Shown here piece by piece: positions 8,673 through 18,653 of a DNA stretch of 64,000 bases. A program made the translations under genes and the position numbers. Each line of letters begins with the position of its first letter. Positions within the stretch are counted from its first letter, which is position 1. Source of the DNA: Loktanella sp. SALINAS62 (lineage in GTDB: Bacteria; Pseudomonadota; Alphaproteobacteria; Rhodobacterales; Rhodobacteraceae). The notes under the pieces are model-generated. The model made no database searches and was not told the DNA's origin. It saw only the letters and a program-made list of their open reading frames with translations. The DNA lies in NCBI RefSeq assembly GCF_018263905.1, contig NZ_JAAFZU010000077.1:1-64000 (forward strand), read 5' to 3'.

Positions 8673-9121
8673 CTCGACGTTTGCTTGTTCTGACCGCGCT
8701 CTCCGGCTCTGCCTTGTTGCTGGCCGGGGCTTACCTGTTTCAATATTTTGGATATCTGCCCTGTCAGATGTGCCTGTGGCAGCGCTGGCCACACGTCGTG
8801 GCCATCGTTGTTGGCCTTGCGTATCTGGCATTTCCGTCGCAGGTCTGGCCATGGCTGGGGGCCATTGCAGCCGCGATCACGTCCGGGTTGGGTGTCTATC
8901 ACACCGGCGTCGAACGCGACTGGTGGGAAGGTCCGTCATCCTGCAGCGGCGGTGGCGGCGGTGCGCTGTCAGGCGATCTTTTGTCACTCGATGGTCCGGT
9001 GCTGATCATGTGCGATCAGGTCAGCTGGGCGTTTCTGGGCCTTTCGATGGCCAGTTGGAACGCGCTGTTTTCTGCCCTGCTCTGCGTGATCTGGGTCATG
9101 GCGGCGCGGCGCGCGACCTAG
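8669..9121 (+). CDS. dsbB: Disulfide bond formation protein DsbB family
   Basis: 150 residues with four predicted membrane helices. The first periplasmic cysteine pair is the CQMC motif (C32, C35) followed by LWQRWPH, a DsbB hallmark. The second pair is C92 and C115. DsbB reoxidises DsbA by passing electrons to quinone. The start overlaps the preceding stop by four bases. The 3' end overlaps the convergent Lrp gene by four bases. No dsbA is present in the window. Confidence 0.9.
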   Translation: MTRRLLVLTALSGSALLLAGAYLFQYFGYLPCQMCLWQRWPHVVAIVVGLAYLAFPSQVWPWLGAIAAAITSGLGVYHTGVERDWWEGPSSCSGGGGGALSGDLLSLDGPVLIMCDQVSWAFLGLSMASWNALFSALLCVIWVMAARRAT

Positions 9122-9540
9122 GCGCGCGTTGACAGCAACAGTGATGTTTCCGACCGCGTGACCCCGTCGATCCGGCGAATGGCCGACAATACCGCATCAA
9201 AGGATTCCAGCGACGCGGTCCCGATCTCTGCAATCAGATCCCACGTGCCATTGGTGGAATGAACCCGCGCTACGGCGGGCAAGGCGCGCAGCTGACGACT
9301 GACCTTGTCCGCACCGCGGCCCGTCACTTCCAGCATCATTAGGCCACGCACCGGATGCGGTGCGACATCGGCGCGGGTCAGAACCGTAAAACCCGCAATC
9401 TCGCCCCCCGCCTGCAACCGGTCCAGACGCGCCTTGACCGTCGCGCGCGTCACGCCCAGATCTGCCGCCAGCGTTTGCAACGCCGCCCGCCCGTCACGGC
9501 GCAGGGCCAGGATCAGCCTGTTATCCAGATCGTCCATCAT
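9118..9540 (-). CDS. Lrp/AsnC family transcriptional regulator
   Basis: 140 residues. The N-terminal winged helix-turn-helix includes LDNRLILALRRDGR and LGVTRATVKARLDRL; the C-terminal half is the RAM effector-binding domain with ending LLLSTRA. It is divergent from arginase and ornithine cyclodeaminase, separated by 84 bp that hold palindromic sites. By analogy with Lrp-type regulators of amino-acid catabolism it probably senses arginine or ornithine and controls that operon and itself. This role is inferred from position. Confidence 0.9.
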   Translation of the reverse strand: MMDDLDNRLILALRRDGRAALQTLAADLGVTRATVKARLDRLQAGGEIAGFTVLTRADVAPHPVRGLMMLEVTGRGADKVSRQLRALPAVARVHSTNGTWDLIAEIGTASLESFDAVLSAIRRIDGVTRSETSLLLSTRA

Positions 9541-9549
9541 AGCTACTCA

Positions 9550-9584
9550 GTTTGTGCAATCACTGCCCAATTTGCGCAAATTGG
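9550..9584. promoter_or_regulatory. Candidate Lrp-type operator pair
   Basis: A perfect 18-bp palindrome CCAATTTGCGCAAATTGG (9567-9584) is preceded by a related site TTTGTGCAAT (9551-9560). The TTTG(C/T)GCAA cores are 20 bp apart, close to two helical turns, as expected for cooperative Lrp dimers. They lie between the divergent regulator and arginase starts. A weaker third match ATCCGCAAAA is at 9606-9615. Confidence 0.65.
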
Positions 9585-9624
9585 CGGCTGGCTGCAAGCG
9601 CGGATATCCGCAAAACTGGCGCTT

Positions 9625-10554
9625 ATGAAACAGACACATTGCATATTGATCGGCGCCCCCGTGGATTGCGGCAAACGTCGCCGGGGCTGCCTGATGGGCC
9701 CCGACGCGTACCGCACCGCAGGGCTTGCCGACGCGATCACCGCGCTTGGCCACACGGTCGAGGATCTGGGCAACCTGAAACCCGCACAGGTCGATGTGCC
9801 GGACCATCCCAACCCGGCCGTGCATGCGCTGGCCGAAAACGTCGGCTGGACGCAGACGCTGGCGCAGGCCGGGCAGGACGCCGCGCCGCGTGGTCTGCCG
9901 ATCTTTCTGGGTGGGGATCACGCGCTGGCACTGGGCAGCGTGTCCGGCATGGCCGCCCATGCGCAGGCTGCCGGTCGCCCGTTCTTTGCGCTGTGGCTTG
10001 ACGCGCATAGCGATATCCACACCCCCGCCACATCCGACAGCGGCAACCTGCACGGCACACCCGTCGGCTACGTGATCGGGCGCGACGGTTTTGACGGGTT
10101 TCCGCCCCCTGCGGCGCTGGTCGATCCCGCCAACATCTGCATGATCGGGCTGCGCAGCGTCGATGGTCCCGAACATGCCGCCCTGCTCGATATGGATGTC
10201 GATGTCGTCGACATGCGCCGCATCGACGAAGAAGGCATCCGTGCACCGCTCGCCGCCTTTCTTGATCGGGTGCAGGCTGCAAACGGCATGCTGCATGTCT
10301 CGCTCGACGTGGATTTTCTCGATCCCTCCGTCGCCCCTGCAGTAGGCACCACCGTCCCCGGCGGCGCGACCGTCCGCGAAGGCCATCTGGTCATGGAAAT
10401 GCTGTGCGATTCCGGGCGCGTTACATCGCTTGATCTGGTGGAATTGAACCCGTTTCTGGATGATCGCGGCAAGACTGCATCGCTGATGGTCGACCTGACC
10501 GCATCGCTGCTGGGTCGCCGCGTCTTCGACCGCCCGACAAGGAGCCACGGATGA
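9625..10554 (+). CDS. rocF: Arginase
   Basis: 309 residues of the ureohydrolase family, hydrolysing arginine to ornithine and urea. The di-manganese ligands are visible in GGDHALALG, DAHSDIHTP and SLDVDFLDP. The N-terminus ILIGAPVDCGKRRRGCLMGP fits arginase. ATG 9625 is chosen because the open frame upstream crosses the operator region and the antisense regulator gene. The next gene starts inside its stop (ATGA), so arginase and ornithine cyclodeaminase form a two-step operon from arginine to proline. Confidence 0.94.
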   Translation: MKQTHCILIGAPVDCGKRRRGCLMGPDAYRTAGLADAITALGHTVEDLGNLKPAQVDVPDHPNPAVHALAENVGWTQTLAQAGQDAAPRGLPIFLGGDHALALGSVSGMAAHAQAAGRPFFALWLDAHSDIHTPATSDSGNLHGTPVGYVIGRDGFDGFPPPAALVDPANICMIGLRSVDGPEHAALLDMDVDVVDMRRIDEEGIRAPLAAFLDRVQAANGMLHVSLDVDFLDPSVAPAVGTTVPGGATVREGHLVMEMLCDSGRVTSLDLVELNPFLDDRGKTASLMVDLTASLLGRRVFDRPTRSHG

Positions 10555-11600
10555 CACATCCTTCGCCGTCCACCCGCGCCATGGTGCCCTTTGTCAGCGT
10601 CGAAAACATGATGCGGCTGGTGCATCACGTTGGTCTGACACGCTTTCTTGTCGAGCTGACCGATGCCATCACCGATGATTTCAAACGCTGGCCCGCCTTT
10701 GATAAAACGTCGCGCGTGCCAGCCCATTCGGCAGGCGGTGTCATCGAATTGATGCCCACCGCCGACGATACGCTGTACGGTTTCAAATACGTGAACGGCC
10801 ACCCCAAGAACATGGCCGAAGGTTTGCAGACCGTCACCGCCTTTGGCGTGCTGGCGCGGATGGACACGGGCTATCCATTGCTGTTGTCGGAAATGACCCT
10901 GCTGACGGCGCTGCGCACGGCGGCGACCTCTGCGATGGCGACCCGCGCACTGGTGCGGCCCGACGCGCGCACGATGGCGATGATCGGCAACGGCGCGCAG
11001 GCGGAATTCCAGATCCTTGCGCTGCACGCGGTCTGCGGCATCACCGATATCCGGCTTTACGACGTGGACCCCGCCGCCACAGCCAAGGTGATGACGAATC
11101 TCGCCGGCTATGGCCTGAACCTGACCGCCTGCACCACACCGCAGGATGCGGTGCTGGGCGCCGATGTCATTACCACCGCGACGGCGGACAAACGTAACAA
11201 TCAGGTGCTGACCGACAACATGATCGGTGCGGGCGTGCATATCAACGCGATCGGCGGCGACTGCCCCGGCAAGACGGAATTGCACCGCGATATCGTGGCC
11301 CGCGCCGATATGTTTGTCGAATATCCAGAACAGACTCGGATCGAAGGCGAATTGCAGCAGATGCCGCCCGATCATCCCTACACGGAACTGTGGCAGGTGC
11401 TGACTGGCGATGCGGCGGGTCGCACGCGTCCCGACCAGATCACCCTGTTTGACGGCGTCGGATTCGCGATCGAGGATTTCAGCGCCCTGCGCTATGTCCA
11501 CGCGGCCAGCCAAAATACGGCTTTCGTGCAGATGCTCGACTTCATCGCGGACCCGGACGATCCGCGCGATCTTTTCGGGATGCTGGCGCGCGCCGCCTGA
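10551..11600 (+). CDS. ocd: Ornithine cyclodeaminase
   Basis: 349 residues of the ornithine cyclodeaminase/mu-crystallin family, converting ornithine to proline and ammonia with NAD. Visible features are the substrate region with K and R residues in FDKTSRVPAH, GFKYVNGHPKN, the dinucleotide motif MIGNGAQAEFQ, and INAIGGDCPGKTEL. Four-base overlap with arginase implies translational coupling. A gene-end repeat element follows directly after the stop. Confidence 0.94.
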   Translation: MTHPSPSTRAMVPFVSVENMMRLVHHVGLTRFLVELTDAITDDFKRWPAFDKTSRVPAHSAGGVIELMPTADDTLYGFKYVNGHPKNMAEGLQTVTAFGVLARMDTGYPLLLSEMTLLTALRTAATSAMATRALVRPDARTMAMIGNGAQAEFQILALHAVCGITDIRLYDVDPAATAKVMTNLAGYGLNLTACTTPQDAVLGADVITTATADKRNNQVLTDNMIGAGVHINAIGGDCPGKTELHRDIVARADMFVEYPEQTRIEGELQQMPPDHPYTELWQVLTGDAAGRTRPDQITLFDGVGFAIEDFSALRYVHAASQNTAFVQMLDFIADPDDPRDLFGMLARAA

Positions 11601-11602
11601 AC

Positions 11603-11630
11603 CCTTCTTCTTGCCGGAAATATCCCGGGG
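11603..11630 (+). repeat. Gene-end repeat element, copy 1
   Basis: CTTCTTCTTGCCGGAAATAT followed by CCCGGGG lies directly after the ocd stop. It matches copies at 17541, 43700 and 59881 (the last inverted). The wording resembles a motif common at gene ends across Rhodobacteraceae. Confidence 0.6.
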
Positions 11631-11698
11631 TGTGGGGTAGAACCCCACGCGGTGCGCATGAAATGCGGACCGCTGACACCTTTGCATGCCTTCGGTCG

Positions 11699-11726
11699 TT
11701 GCACACTAGATGCGGTATCGTGTAGG
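11699..11726 (+). promoter_or_regulatory. Possible gyrA promoter
   Basis: TTGCAC at 11699-11704 and TGTAGG at 11721-11726 are 16 bases apart, 48 bp upstream of gyrA. The 173-bp gap otherwise holds only the repeat element. Confidence 0.35.
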
Positions 11727-11773
11727 TTGCCGTAACCCAATTCTGGCGCAGACCATCAAGGCAGGCAGGCGAC

Positions 11774-14524
11774 ATGACCGATACACCCGATACCCCGCAA
11801 AGCGACGACGATCTGCCGAAACGGTATGTTTACGATGGTCCGTCTGTCTCGATCGAGGACGAGCTGAAAACAGCATACCTCGACTACGCCATGTCGGTCA
11901 TCGTCAGCCGCGCGATCCCCGACCTGCGCGACGGTCTGAAACCGGTGCATCGCCGCATTCTGTATGCGATGCACGACACCAACAATACCTACGACAAACC
12001 CTATCGCAAATCGTCGCGTCCGGTGGCGGAAACCATGGGGAAATATCACCCGCATGGTGACAGCGCGATCTATGACGCGCTGGTGCGGATGGCGCAGAAC
12101 TTTTCCATGTCGCTGGTGCTGCTGGATGGACAGGGCAACTTTGGGTCCATGGACGGGGATAAGGCCGCCGCCTATCGCTATACCGAAGTGCGGATGCGCA
12201 AGGTCGCCAATTACCTGCTGGACGATATCGACAAGGACACCGTCGATTTTCAGCTCAACTACGATGGCAAGGATACCGAACCATCGGTCCTGCCTGCGAA
12301 ATACCCCAACATGCTGGTCAACGGTGCAGGCGGCATCGCAGTCGGCATGGCCACCAATATTCCGCCCCACAATCTGGGCGAAGTGATCGACGCCACGCTG
12401 GCGCTGATCGACAACCCGGACATGACGTCGGAAGAACTGATCGACTACATCCCCGCCCCTGATTTCCCGACCGGCGGGATCATTCTGGGCCGGTCAGGCG
12501 CGCGCCGTGCCTATCTCGAAGGGCGTGGGTCCGTGATCATGCGCGCGCGCACCCATACCGAAGAAATCCGAAAGGATCGCTGGGCCATCGTCATCGACGA
12601 CGTGCCCTATCAGGTGAACAAATCGGTCATGATCGACCGAATCGCAGAAGCCGCCCGCGACAAAAAGATCGAAGGCATCGCCCATGTGCAGGACGAATCC
12701 GATCGCAACGGCGTACGGGTCGTCGTCGAACTCAAACGCGACGCCACCGCAGAGGTGGTGCTGAACCAATTATTCCGCTTCACCCCGATGCAAACGAATT
12801 TCGCCTGTAACATGCTGGCATTGAACGGCGGCAAGCCGGAAACGCTGACCTTGCTGCGCTTTTTGTCCGCTTTTGTCGATTTCCGCGAAGACGTCGTCGC
12901 CCGCCGCACCGCATTTTTGCTGCGCAAGGCGCGCGAGCGCTCGCACATCCTGTGCGGTCTGGCCGTGGCCGTCACCAACATCGACGAAATCGTTGCCACC
13001 ATCCGCCAGTCCAGCGATGCGGGCGAAGCGCGCGAAAAACTGATGACGCGTCGCTGGCCCGCGGCTGAAATCCTTGAATACATCGCCCTGATCGACGATC
13101 CGACCCATACCGCCAACGACGACGGCACCTATAACCTGTCCGAAGCTCAGGCCCGCGCGATCCTGGAACTGCGCCTGCAGCGCCTGACACAGATCGGCGT
13201 CAAGGAAGTCACCGACGAATTGCAGGAACTTGCCACCAAGATCCGCGACTACCTAGAAATTCTGGGATCACGCGACCGGATCATGCAGATCATCCGCGAC
13301 GAGCTGAACGAGGTCAAAGAACAATTCGCCGTGCCCCGCCGGTCAGAGATCGTCGAATGGGCCGCCGACATGGACGACGAGGATCTGATCGAACGCGAAG
13401 ACATGGTCGTGACCGTCACCTCTGGCGGTTACATCAAACGCACGGCACTGGCCGATTTCCGCGCGCAACGTCGCGGCGGCAAAGGTCTATCGTCGATGCA
13501 GACAAAAGAAGAGGACGTGGTCACCACGCTTTTCGTCGCCAACACCCACACCCAGCTTTTGTTTTTCACGACCAGCGGCATGGTCTACAAACTGAAATGC
13601 TGGCAACTGCCGCTGGGCAGCCGCACCGCCAAGGGCAAGGCCATCGTCAACATCCTGCCGATCGATCCGGGCGTATCCATCGCCGCGATCATGCCGGTGG
13701 ACCGGGACGAATCCGATTGGGACGATTTGCAGGTCGTGTTCGCCACGTCCAAAGGCACCGTGCGCCGCAACCGCCTGTCGGATTTTACCAATGTGAACCG
13801 CGCCGGCAAAATCGCCATGAAATTCGAAGACGGCGACGACATCCGCATGATCAATGCGCGGATTGCATCCAACGACGACGATGTGATGCTGGTCACGAAC
13901 TCGGGCCGCGCGATCCGCTTCCCGGCAACCGACGTGCGGATTTTCAACTCGCGCGCATCAACCGGCGTTCGCGGCATCCGCCTGAATGGCGACGACGAAG
14001 TCGTGTCCATGTCGATCATCCGCCATTTCGAGGCCGACCCCGCAGAACGAGCCGCATACCTCAAGATGCGGCGTGCCATGGCGGGCCTGACAGACGACGC
14101 GGAAACATCAGAAGACGACGACGACGTGACCCCCGGCGCGATCAGTCAGGAACGCTATGCCGAAATGTCGGCGGCGGAAAACCTGATCCTGACGATCACG
14201 GCGCAAGGGTCCGGCAAACTGTCATCCAGCCACGATTACCCCGTGCGCGGGCGCGGCGGTCTGGGCGTCACTGCCATGGACAAAGCGATGCGCGGCGGCC
14301 CGCTGGTCACGTCGTTTCCGGTCGATCTGTCGGACCAGATCATGCTGGTCACATCCACCGGGCAATCGATCCGCGTCCCGGTAGAAGGCATCAGTTTTCG
14401 CTCGCGCGGTGCGGGCGGGGTCAAGGTCTTTGACACGGCCAAGGGCGAATATGTCGTATCCGTCGCCTGGATCGCCGATCAGGGTGACGCAGAAGACACA
14501 ACCGCCACGCCAGACGACGTTTGA
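11774..14524 (+). CDS. gyrA: DNA gyrase subunit A
   Basis: 916 residues, the breakage-reunion subunit of gyrase. The catalytic tyrosine is Y136 in [11 protein letters not shown]. The quinolone-determining region reads [17 protein letters not shown] with Ser97 and Asp101 (E. coli 83 and 87), the sensitive configuration. The GyrA-box QRRGGKG is in [13 protein letters not shown] and the six-bladed C-terminal DNA-wrapping domain is complete. Residues about 775-790 carry an acidic insertion (EDDDDV) between blades. Start at 11774 follows AAGGCAGGCAGGCGAC. Confidence 0.98.
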   Translation: MTDTPDTPQSDDDLPKRYVYDGPSVSIEDELKTAYLDYAMSVIVSRAIPDLRDGLKPVHRRILYAMHDTNNTYDKPYRKSSRPVAETMGKYHPHGDSAIYDALVRMAQNFSMSLVLLDGQGNFGSMDGDKAAAYRYTEVRMRKVANYLLDDIDKDTVDFQLNYDGKDTEPSVLPAKYPNMLVNGAGGIAVGMATNIPPHNLGEVIDATLALIDNPDMTSEELIDYIPAPDFPTGGIILGRSGARRAYLEGRGSVIMRARTHTEEIRKDRWAIVIDDVPYQVNKSVMIDRIAEAARDKKIEGIAHVQDESDRNGVRVVVELKRDATAEVVLNQLFRFTPMQTNFACNMLALNGGKPETLTLLRFLSAFVDFREDVVARRTAFLLRKARERSHILCGLAVAVTNIDEIVATIRQSSDAGEAREKLMTRRWPAAEILEYIALIDDPTHTANDDGTYNLSEAQARAILELRLQRLTQIGVKEVTDELQELATKIRDYLEILGSRDRIMQIIRDELNEVKEQFAVPRRSEIVEWAADMDDEDLIEREDMVVTVTSGGYIKRTALADFRAQRRGGKGLSSMQTKEEDVVTTLFVANTHTQLLFFTTSGMVYKLKCWQLPLGSRTAKGKAIVNILPIDPGVSIAAIMPVDRDESDWDDLQVVFATSKGTVRRNRLSDFTNVNRAGKIAMKFEDGDDIRMINARIASNDDDVMLVTNSGRAIRFPATDVRIFNSRASTGVRGIRLNGDDEVVSMSIIRHFEADPAERAAYLKMRRAMAGLTDDAETSEDDDDVTPGAISQERYAEMSAAENLILTITAQGSGKLSSSHDYPVRGRGGLGVTAMDKAMRGGPLVTSFPVDLSDQIMLVTSTGQSIRVPVEGISFRSRGAGGVKVFDTAKGEYVVSVAWIADQGDAEDTTATPDDV

Positions 14525-14527
14525 CAA

Positions 14528-14562
14528 CGCCCCCGCGCGGCCAAAGCTTGCCGTGCGGGGCG
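14528..14562 (+). terminator. Hairpin after gyrA, possible terminator
   Basis: CGCCCCCGCGCGGC and GCCGTGCGGGGCG pair across CAAAGCTT with one bulge. No T-run follows directly, only TTTT at 14577. Termination may be weak or Rho-dependent. Confidence 0.4.
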
Positions 14563-14624
14563 TGACGCCTTAGCACTTTTGCCAAGGGGAAAACCCCAAA
14601 AGCAATAAACGAAGGCGAGTAGTC

Positions 14625-15326
14625 ATGAAAAAAACAGCAGCTTTTGCAGCAGCACTTCTGGTGTTGGCAACACCGGTTCTGTCCCAGTCGATCGGCGGCG
14701 AAGTCGGCATCGAATATAACGCACCACTGGATGGCGACGATTTCGGCGGCACCGTCTACAAACTGGGTTTTGAATACAATTTTGCACAGCCCGTTTCGAT
14801 TGGCGTCACCGGCGTCGGTTTCAACCCCGACTTTATCGACGAAAACGGGTCCAACGTCACCTTGCACGCCAGTTATCACTTGAACGATTTCACATCGGTC
14901 GGGTTGTTTTACGCGGTCGACAGTCTGGACGGCGACGATCTTGACATGATCGGCCTTGAAGCCGGCACCGAAGTGTACGGTGGCATCGTCAACGGCTATG
15001 TGGGTCGCGCGAAAGCGGACGACGAAACGGGATACGCCTTTGGTGCGGACAGCGAATACGGTCTGGCCAACGGATTTTCCGCCCTGCTTGAATTCGATGC
15101 GGTCGCTGCCGATTTCGCTGACGTGACGAATTTTGCGATCGGCGCGGAATACGAAATTCAAAGCGGCCCCAACTTCTACGCAAAGCTTGGCCACTACAAC
15201 ATCGACACCGATGAGGGGTCATTCGATCAAACCTATGTCACCGTGGGCGTTGACGTGGCGTTCGGCCCCAAGCGGGGCACCACATTTGAATCGCGTAGCC
15301 TGCTTGAAATCATTCCCGGCTTCTGA
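14625..15326 (+). CDS. Porin-like outer-membrane beta-barrel protein
   Basis: 233 residues. The signal peptide MKKTAAFAAALLVLATPVLS is followed by alternating polar and hydrophobic strands rich in Gly, Tyr, Asp and Phe. The protein ends in phenylalanine (EIIPGF), the usual C-terminal signal for BAM insertion. It is shorter than trimeric porins, so a small barrel of perhaps 10-12 strands is likely; transport specificity is unknown. The 98-bp upstream region holds a GGGG-AAAA-CCCC hairpin at about 14586-14597 and ends in GAAGGCGAG. Confidence 0.75.
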   Translation: MKKTAAFAAALLVLATPVLSQSIGGEVGIEYNAPLDGDDFGGTVYKLGFEYNFAQPVSIGVTGVGFNPDFIDENGSNVTLHASYHLNDFTSVGLFYAVDSLDGDDLDMIGLEAGTEVYGGIVNGYVGRAKADDETGYAFGADSEYGLANGFSALLEFDAVAADFADVTNFAIGAEYEIQSGPNFYAKLGHYNIDTDEGSFDQTYVTVGVDVAFGPKRGTTFESRSLLEIIPGF

Positions 15327-15340
15327 CCCTTTACACAATC

Positions 15341-15365
15341 GCCCGCGATGGCCTACATCGCGGGC
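15341..15365 (+). promoter_or_regulatory. Perfect hairpin abutting the trmFO start
   Basis: GCCCGCGATG (15341-15350) pairs perfectly with CATCGCGGGC (15356-15365) over the loop GCCTA. The next three bases are the ATG of trmFO. No Shine-Dalgarno is visible outside the stem. It may end the porin transcript or limit trmFO initiation. Confidence 0.6.
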
Positions 15366-16727
15366 ATGACACATACACTCAACATCGTGGGCGGCGGCAT
15401 GGCCGGGTCCGAAGCCGCTTGGCAGGCTGCAAACGCGGGCCTGCGCGTCGTTATTCACGAAATGCGCCCAAAGGTGGCGACCTTTGCCCACCGCACTGGC
15501 CATCTGGGCGAAATGGTCTGTTCGAATTCGTTCCGCTCTGACGATCACGAACAGAATGCCGTCGGCCTTTTGCACTGGGAAATGCGTCAGGCTGACGGTC
15601 TGATCATGCAGACCGCCGCCAAACACCGCCTGCCTGCTGGCGGCGCGCTGGCGGTTGACCGCGATCCGTTTGCCGAAAGCGTGACCTCTGCGCTGCTGGC
15701 CCATCCGAACATCACAGTCAGCTATGAAGAAATCACCGACCTGCCCCGTGATGGCCAGTGGATCATCGCGACCGGCCCGCTGACATCAGGCACATTGGCC
15801 GAAGCGATCCGGACCGAAACCGGGGCCGATCAGCTGGCGTTTTTCGATGCCATCGCCCCCATCGTCTATGCGGACACGGTCAACATGGATATCGCATGGC
15901 TCCAATCGCGCTATGACAAGGGCGAAACACAGGACGAGCGCACCGCTTATCTGAACTGCCCGATGACCAAAGACCAATACGAAGCGTTCATCGACGCACT
16001 GTTGGCCGCCGACAAAACCGAATTCAAGGACGGCGAAACCGCGCAATATTTCGACGGATGCCTGCCGATCGAAGTGATGGCCGAACGCGGCCGCGAAACG
16101 CTGCGCTTTGGCCCGATGAAACCCGTTGGTCTGACCAATGCCCATGACCCCGCGACCAAGGCCTATGCCGTAGTGCAACTGCGTCGCGACAACGCATTGG
16201 GCACGCTTTTCAACATCGTCGGTTTCCAGACAAAGATGAAATACGCCGCGCAAAAGGCTGTATTCAAAATTATTCCCGGGCTGGAGGATGCAGAGTTCGC
16301 GCGCCTTGGCGGGATTCACCGCAATACCTTCATCAATTCACCAACATTGCTGGACGGCCAGATGCGATTGAAATCGCAGCCCAACATCCGCTTTGCTGGC
16401 CAGATCACCGGCGTCGAAGGTTATGTTGAATCCGCGGCCATGGGCCTGCTTGCCGCGCGTCTGGCTGTGGCCGAAGCACAGGGTCATACCCTGCCCGCGG
16501 TGCCCCACACCACGGCGATGGGCGCATTGGTCACCCACATCACCGGCGGTGCCGACGCCAAGACATTCCAGCCGATGAACGTGAATTTCGGCCTGTTTCC
16601 ACCGCTCGAAGGCACCGGAATCAAGGGTGGCCGCCGCAACCGCAAAGACCGCTACAAAGCCTATACCGACCGGGCCAAGGCCGACTGGACCGATTGGCTG
16701 GCACAGACGGCACCCGTGCCTGCGTGA
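15366..16727 (+). CDS. trmFO: Folate-dependent tRNA (uracil-54-C5) methyltransferase TrmFO
   Basis: 453 residues. TrmFO makes ribothymidine at position 54 in the tRNA T loop using methylenetetrahydrofolate and FADH2. The FAD-binding motif [20 protein letters not shown] is at the N-terminus, and the conserved [16 protein letters not shown] and GRRNRKDRY blocks are present. An in-frame ATG at 15348 would add six residues (MAYIAG), but the conserved start is [11 protein letters not shown]. The stop overlaps the next gene. Confidence 0.95.
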   Translation: MTHTLNIVGGGMAGSEAAWQAANAGLRVVIHEMRPKVATFAHRTGHLGEMVCSNSFRSDDHEQNAVGLLHWEMRQADGLIMQTAAKHRLPAGGALAVDRDPFAESVTSALLAHPNITVSYEEITDLPRDGQWIIATGPLTSGTLAEAIRTETGADQLAFFDAIAPIVYADTVNMDIAWLQSRYDKGETQDERTAYLNCPMTKDQYEAFIDALLAADKTEFKDGETAQYFDGCLPIEVMAERGRETLRFGPMKPVGLTNAHDPATKAYAVVQLRRDNALGTLFNIVGFQTKMKYAAQKAVFKIIPGLEDAEFARLGGIHRNTFINSPTLLDGQMRLKSQPNIRFAGQITGVEGYVESAAMGLLAARLAVAEAQGHTLPAVPHTTAMGALVTHITGGADAKTFQPMNVNFGLFPPLEGTGIKGGRRNRKDRYKAYTDRAKADWTDWLAQTAPVPA

Positions 16728-17524
16728 TCACGCGCTTTGCGCCGTCGCCCACCGGGCCGCTGCATCTGGGCCATGCGTTTTCCGCGCTGACAGCTTGGGA
16801 CATGGCGCGCGCGGCGGGCGGCACGTTTCTTTTAAGAATCGAAGACATCGACCAAAGCCGCGCCCGCCCGGATTGGGAGCAGCAGATCTACGATGATCTG
16901 GCCTGGTTGGGCCTGACGTGGCCCACCCCCGTGATGCGCCAGTCCGACAGACAGGCCGCCTATGACGCAGCACTGGATATGCTCTGGGCGCGCGGCCTGC
17001 TTTATCCCTGCACCTGCAACCGCCGCGATATCCTCGCCGCGGCCAGCGCCCCGCAGGAAGGCGCGCCGCTGCTGGGGCCCGACGGCGTCGTCTATCCCGG
17101 CACTTGCCGTCATGGGACCAGAACCGGCCTGCGTCCCCGCGATGCGGCACTGCGGCTCGACATGCAGTTTGCCTGCCAGTCCTTTGACAATACGGCCTTA
17201 TCGCCAGATCTGGCGCGCACCATCGGCGATGTGGTGCTCGCGCGGCGCGACATGGGCACGTCCTATCACCTCTCGGTGGTTGTCGATGATGCGGCACAGG
17301 GTGTCACAGATGTGGTGCGCGGTCAGGATCTGGCAGACGCGACCCCGATCCACATGCTGTTGCAGCGCTTGCTGGATCTGCCTACGCCCGCTTACCACCA
17401 CCACCGCCTGATCCGCGATGCAAACGGCAAACGTCTTGCCAAACGCGACGACGCACGCGCGCTTGGCCTTTACCGCGACCAAGGCGCCACACCGGACGAC
17501 ATCAGGCGTCTGGTCGGACTTTAG
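16724..17524 (+). CDS. gluQRS: Glutamyl-Q tRNA(Asp) synthetase
   Basis: 266 residues, a GluRS-like enzyme without anticodon-binding domain that attaches glutamate to queuosine in tRNA-Asp. Signatures: [17 protein letters not shown] (HIGH motif), the zinc-site CTC...TCRH, and KRLAKRDDA as the KMSKS equivalent. GTG 16724 overlaps the trmFO stop (GTGA) and gives the standard N-terminus; an upstream ATG at 16694 would add 10 residues inside trmFO. Pairing two tRNA-modifying genes suggests co-expression. Confidence 0.93.
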   Translation: MITRFAPSPTGPLHLGHAFSALTAWDMARAAGGTFLLRIEDIDQSRARPDWEQQIYDDLAWLGLTWPTPVMRQSDRQAAYDAALDMLWARGLLYPCTCNRRDILAAASAPQEGAPLLGPDGVVYPGTCRHGTRTGLRPRDAALRLDMQFACQSFDNTALSPDLARTIGDVVLARRDMGTSYHLSVVVDDAAQGVTDVVRGQDLADATPIHMLLQRLLDLPTPAYHHHRLIRDANGKRLAKRDDARALGLYRDQGATPDDIRRLVGL

Positions 17525-17540
17525 CGCACTGCGGTCCAAC

Positions 17541-17580
17541 CTTCTTCTTGCCAAAAATATCCGCCCCGCCGGCAGGCGTC
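17541..17580 (+). repeat. Gene-end repeat element, copy 2
   Basis: CTTCTTCTTGCCAAAAATAT followed by a GC-rich tail (CCGCCCCGCCGGCAGGCGTC) lies 16 bp after the gluQRS stop. It is the best match to copy 4. Confidence 0.65.
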
Positions 17581-17608
17581 CCGCATTCTCTGCCCGCGGG
17601 ACGTCAGA

Positions 17609-17965
17609 TCACGACGCGTCGCCCTCGATCACTTCCGCACCATTTTCGACGCGCGTGTAGAAACAGGACCGTCGCCCGGTGTGACAGGCTGGCCCGGTCT
17701 GGTTCACCGTGACCAGCAGGCAATCGCGGTCACAATCGACGTGAAAAGACACCAGTTCCTGCACGTGTCCCGATGTCTTGCCCTTGATCCACAGCTCTGA
17801 CCGGGACCGCGACCAATATGTCACCTCGCCCGTCTCCAACGTGCGCGCGACCGCCTCTGCGTTCATCCAGGCCATCATCAGAACCTCTCCTGATGTGGCA
17901 TCCTGCGCGATGGCGGGAACCAGTCCGGCGTCATTGTAGCGCAGGGTTGAAGCGTCGAATGTCAT
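17609..17965 (-). CDS. hisI: Phosphoribosyl-AMP cyclohydrolase
   Basis: 118 residues, the third step of histidine synthesis (opening of PR-AMP). It has the conserved [23 protein letters not shown] block, then SHVQELV-like [19 protein letters not shown] and [10 protein letters not shown], which supply zinc and magnesium ligands. It lacks the HisE pyrophosphohydrolase half, as usual in alphaproteobacteria. ATG 17965 has GGAAAG eight bases upstream; ATG 17971 is the alternative. Divergent from the NifU-like gene. Confidence 0.95.
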   Translation of the reverse strand: MTFDASTLRYNDAGLVPAIAQDATSGEVLMMAWMNAEAVARTLETGEVTYWSRSRSELWIKGKTSGHVQELVSFHVDCDRDCLLVTVNQTGPACHTGRRSCFYTRVENGAEVIEGDAS

Positions 17966-18029
17966 GGCCATATCTTTCCAAATCGGTATTGCCGTCCTAA
18001 CTATGGCGCAGCCGTCGAAAGGGCAAACC

Positions 18030-18476
18030 ATGACCGCAGAAACCGACATGATGAAATTGTATTCCGCACGCATCCTTGCGCTTGCGGCAGAGATTCCGCA
18101 TGTCGGCCGACTGGATCAGCCCGACGGGACCGCGCGCAAACGCTCTCCTCTGTGCGGATCGACCGTCACCGTTGATCTGACCACGCAGAACGGCCTGATC
18201 GCGGATTTCGCCCATGACGTCAAAGCCTGCGCATTGGGTCAGGCCGCCGCTTCGGTCGTCGCACAGGCGGTGATCGGGCTGGACCGCGCAACCGTGCAGC
18301 GCGGCCGGGATGAACTGGCCGCCATGCTGAAAGACAGCGGTCCCGTTCCCACCGCCCCCTTTGACGGGCTGGCCGTGCTGGAACCTGCGCGCGATTATAA
18401 AAACCGGCATGCGTCCATCATGCTGGGATTTGATGCGACCCTCGCCGCACTGGACGACGCACAGATCACCGCCTGA
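18030..18476 (+). CDS. NifU/IscU-like iron-sulfur scaffold protein
   Basis: 148 residues related to the IscU/NifU N-terminal fold. Two cysteines sit at the expected positions ([12 protein letters not shown] and [14 protein letters not shown]). The third IscU cysteine is not visible, so it may be a specialised or non-canonical scaffold. ATG 18030 follows GAAAGGGCAAACC. It is divergent from hisI; the start codons are 64 bp apart. Confidence 0.82.
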   Translation: MTAETDMMKLYSARILALAAEIPHVGRLDQPDGTARKRSPLCGSTVTVDLTTQNGLIADFAHDVKACALGQAAASVVAQAVIGLDRATVQRGRDELAAMLKDSGPVPTAPFDGLAVLEPARDYKNRHASIMLGFDATLAALDDAQITA

Positions 18477-18491
18477 CCTGACTGCGCTGCC

Positions 18492-18530
18492 AAAAAAAAA
18501 CCGCCGCGCGCTGGATCAGCGGCGGCGGGC
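18492..18530 (-). terminator. Rho-independent terminator of the 40-residue peptide gene
   Basis: On the minus strand CCGCCGC and GCGGCGG form a stem that is followed by nine T residues (18500-18492). It is oriented to end the transcript of the small gene at 18654-18776, 124 nt downstream of its stop. It also lies just after the convergent NifU-like gene. Confidence 0.8.
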
Positions 18531-18653
18531 AGTGGTGCATCCTGTGGCGTGGCGGATCAGGGCAGGCAAACCCCGATCGCATCGAACAGGCAGGTCTTGG
18601 ATCGCAAGGTGGGACAGGCGATCACAACGCACGCCATGGATACGAGGCAGGCG

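Noticed and set aside
10068-11687. 539-residue minus-strand frame opposite arginase and ornithine cyclodeaminase
   Set aside because: Antisense to two well-supported enzymes; composition is His/Arg/Gly-rich as expected for a GC-rich shadow.
18557-18637. 26-residue Cys-rich frame downstream of the small membrane peptide
   Set aside because: No convincing ribosome site; kept only as a possibility within the trailer.
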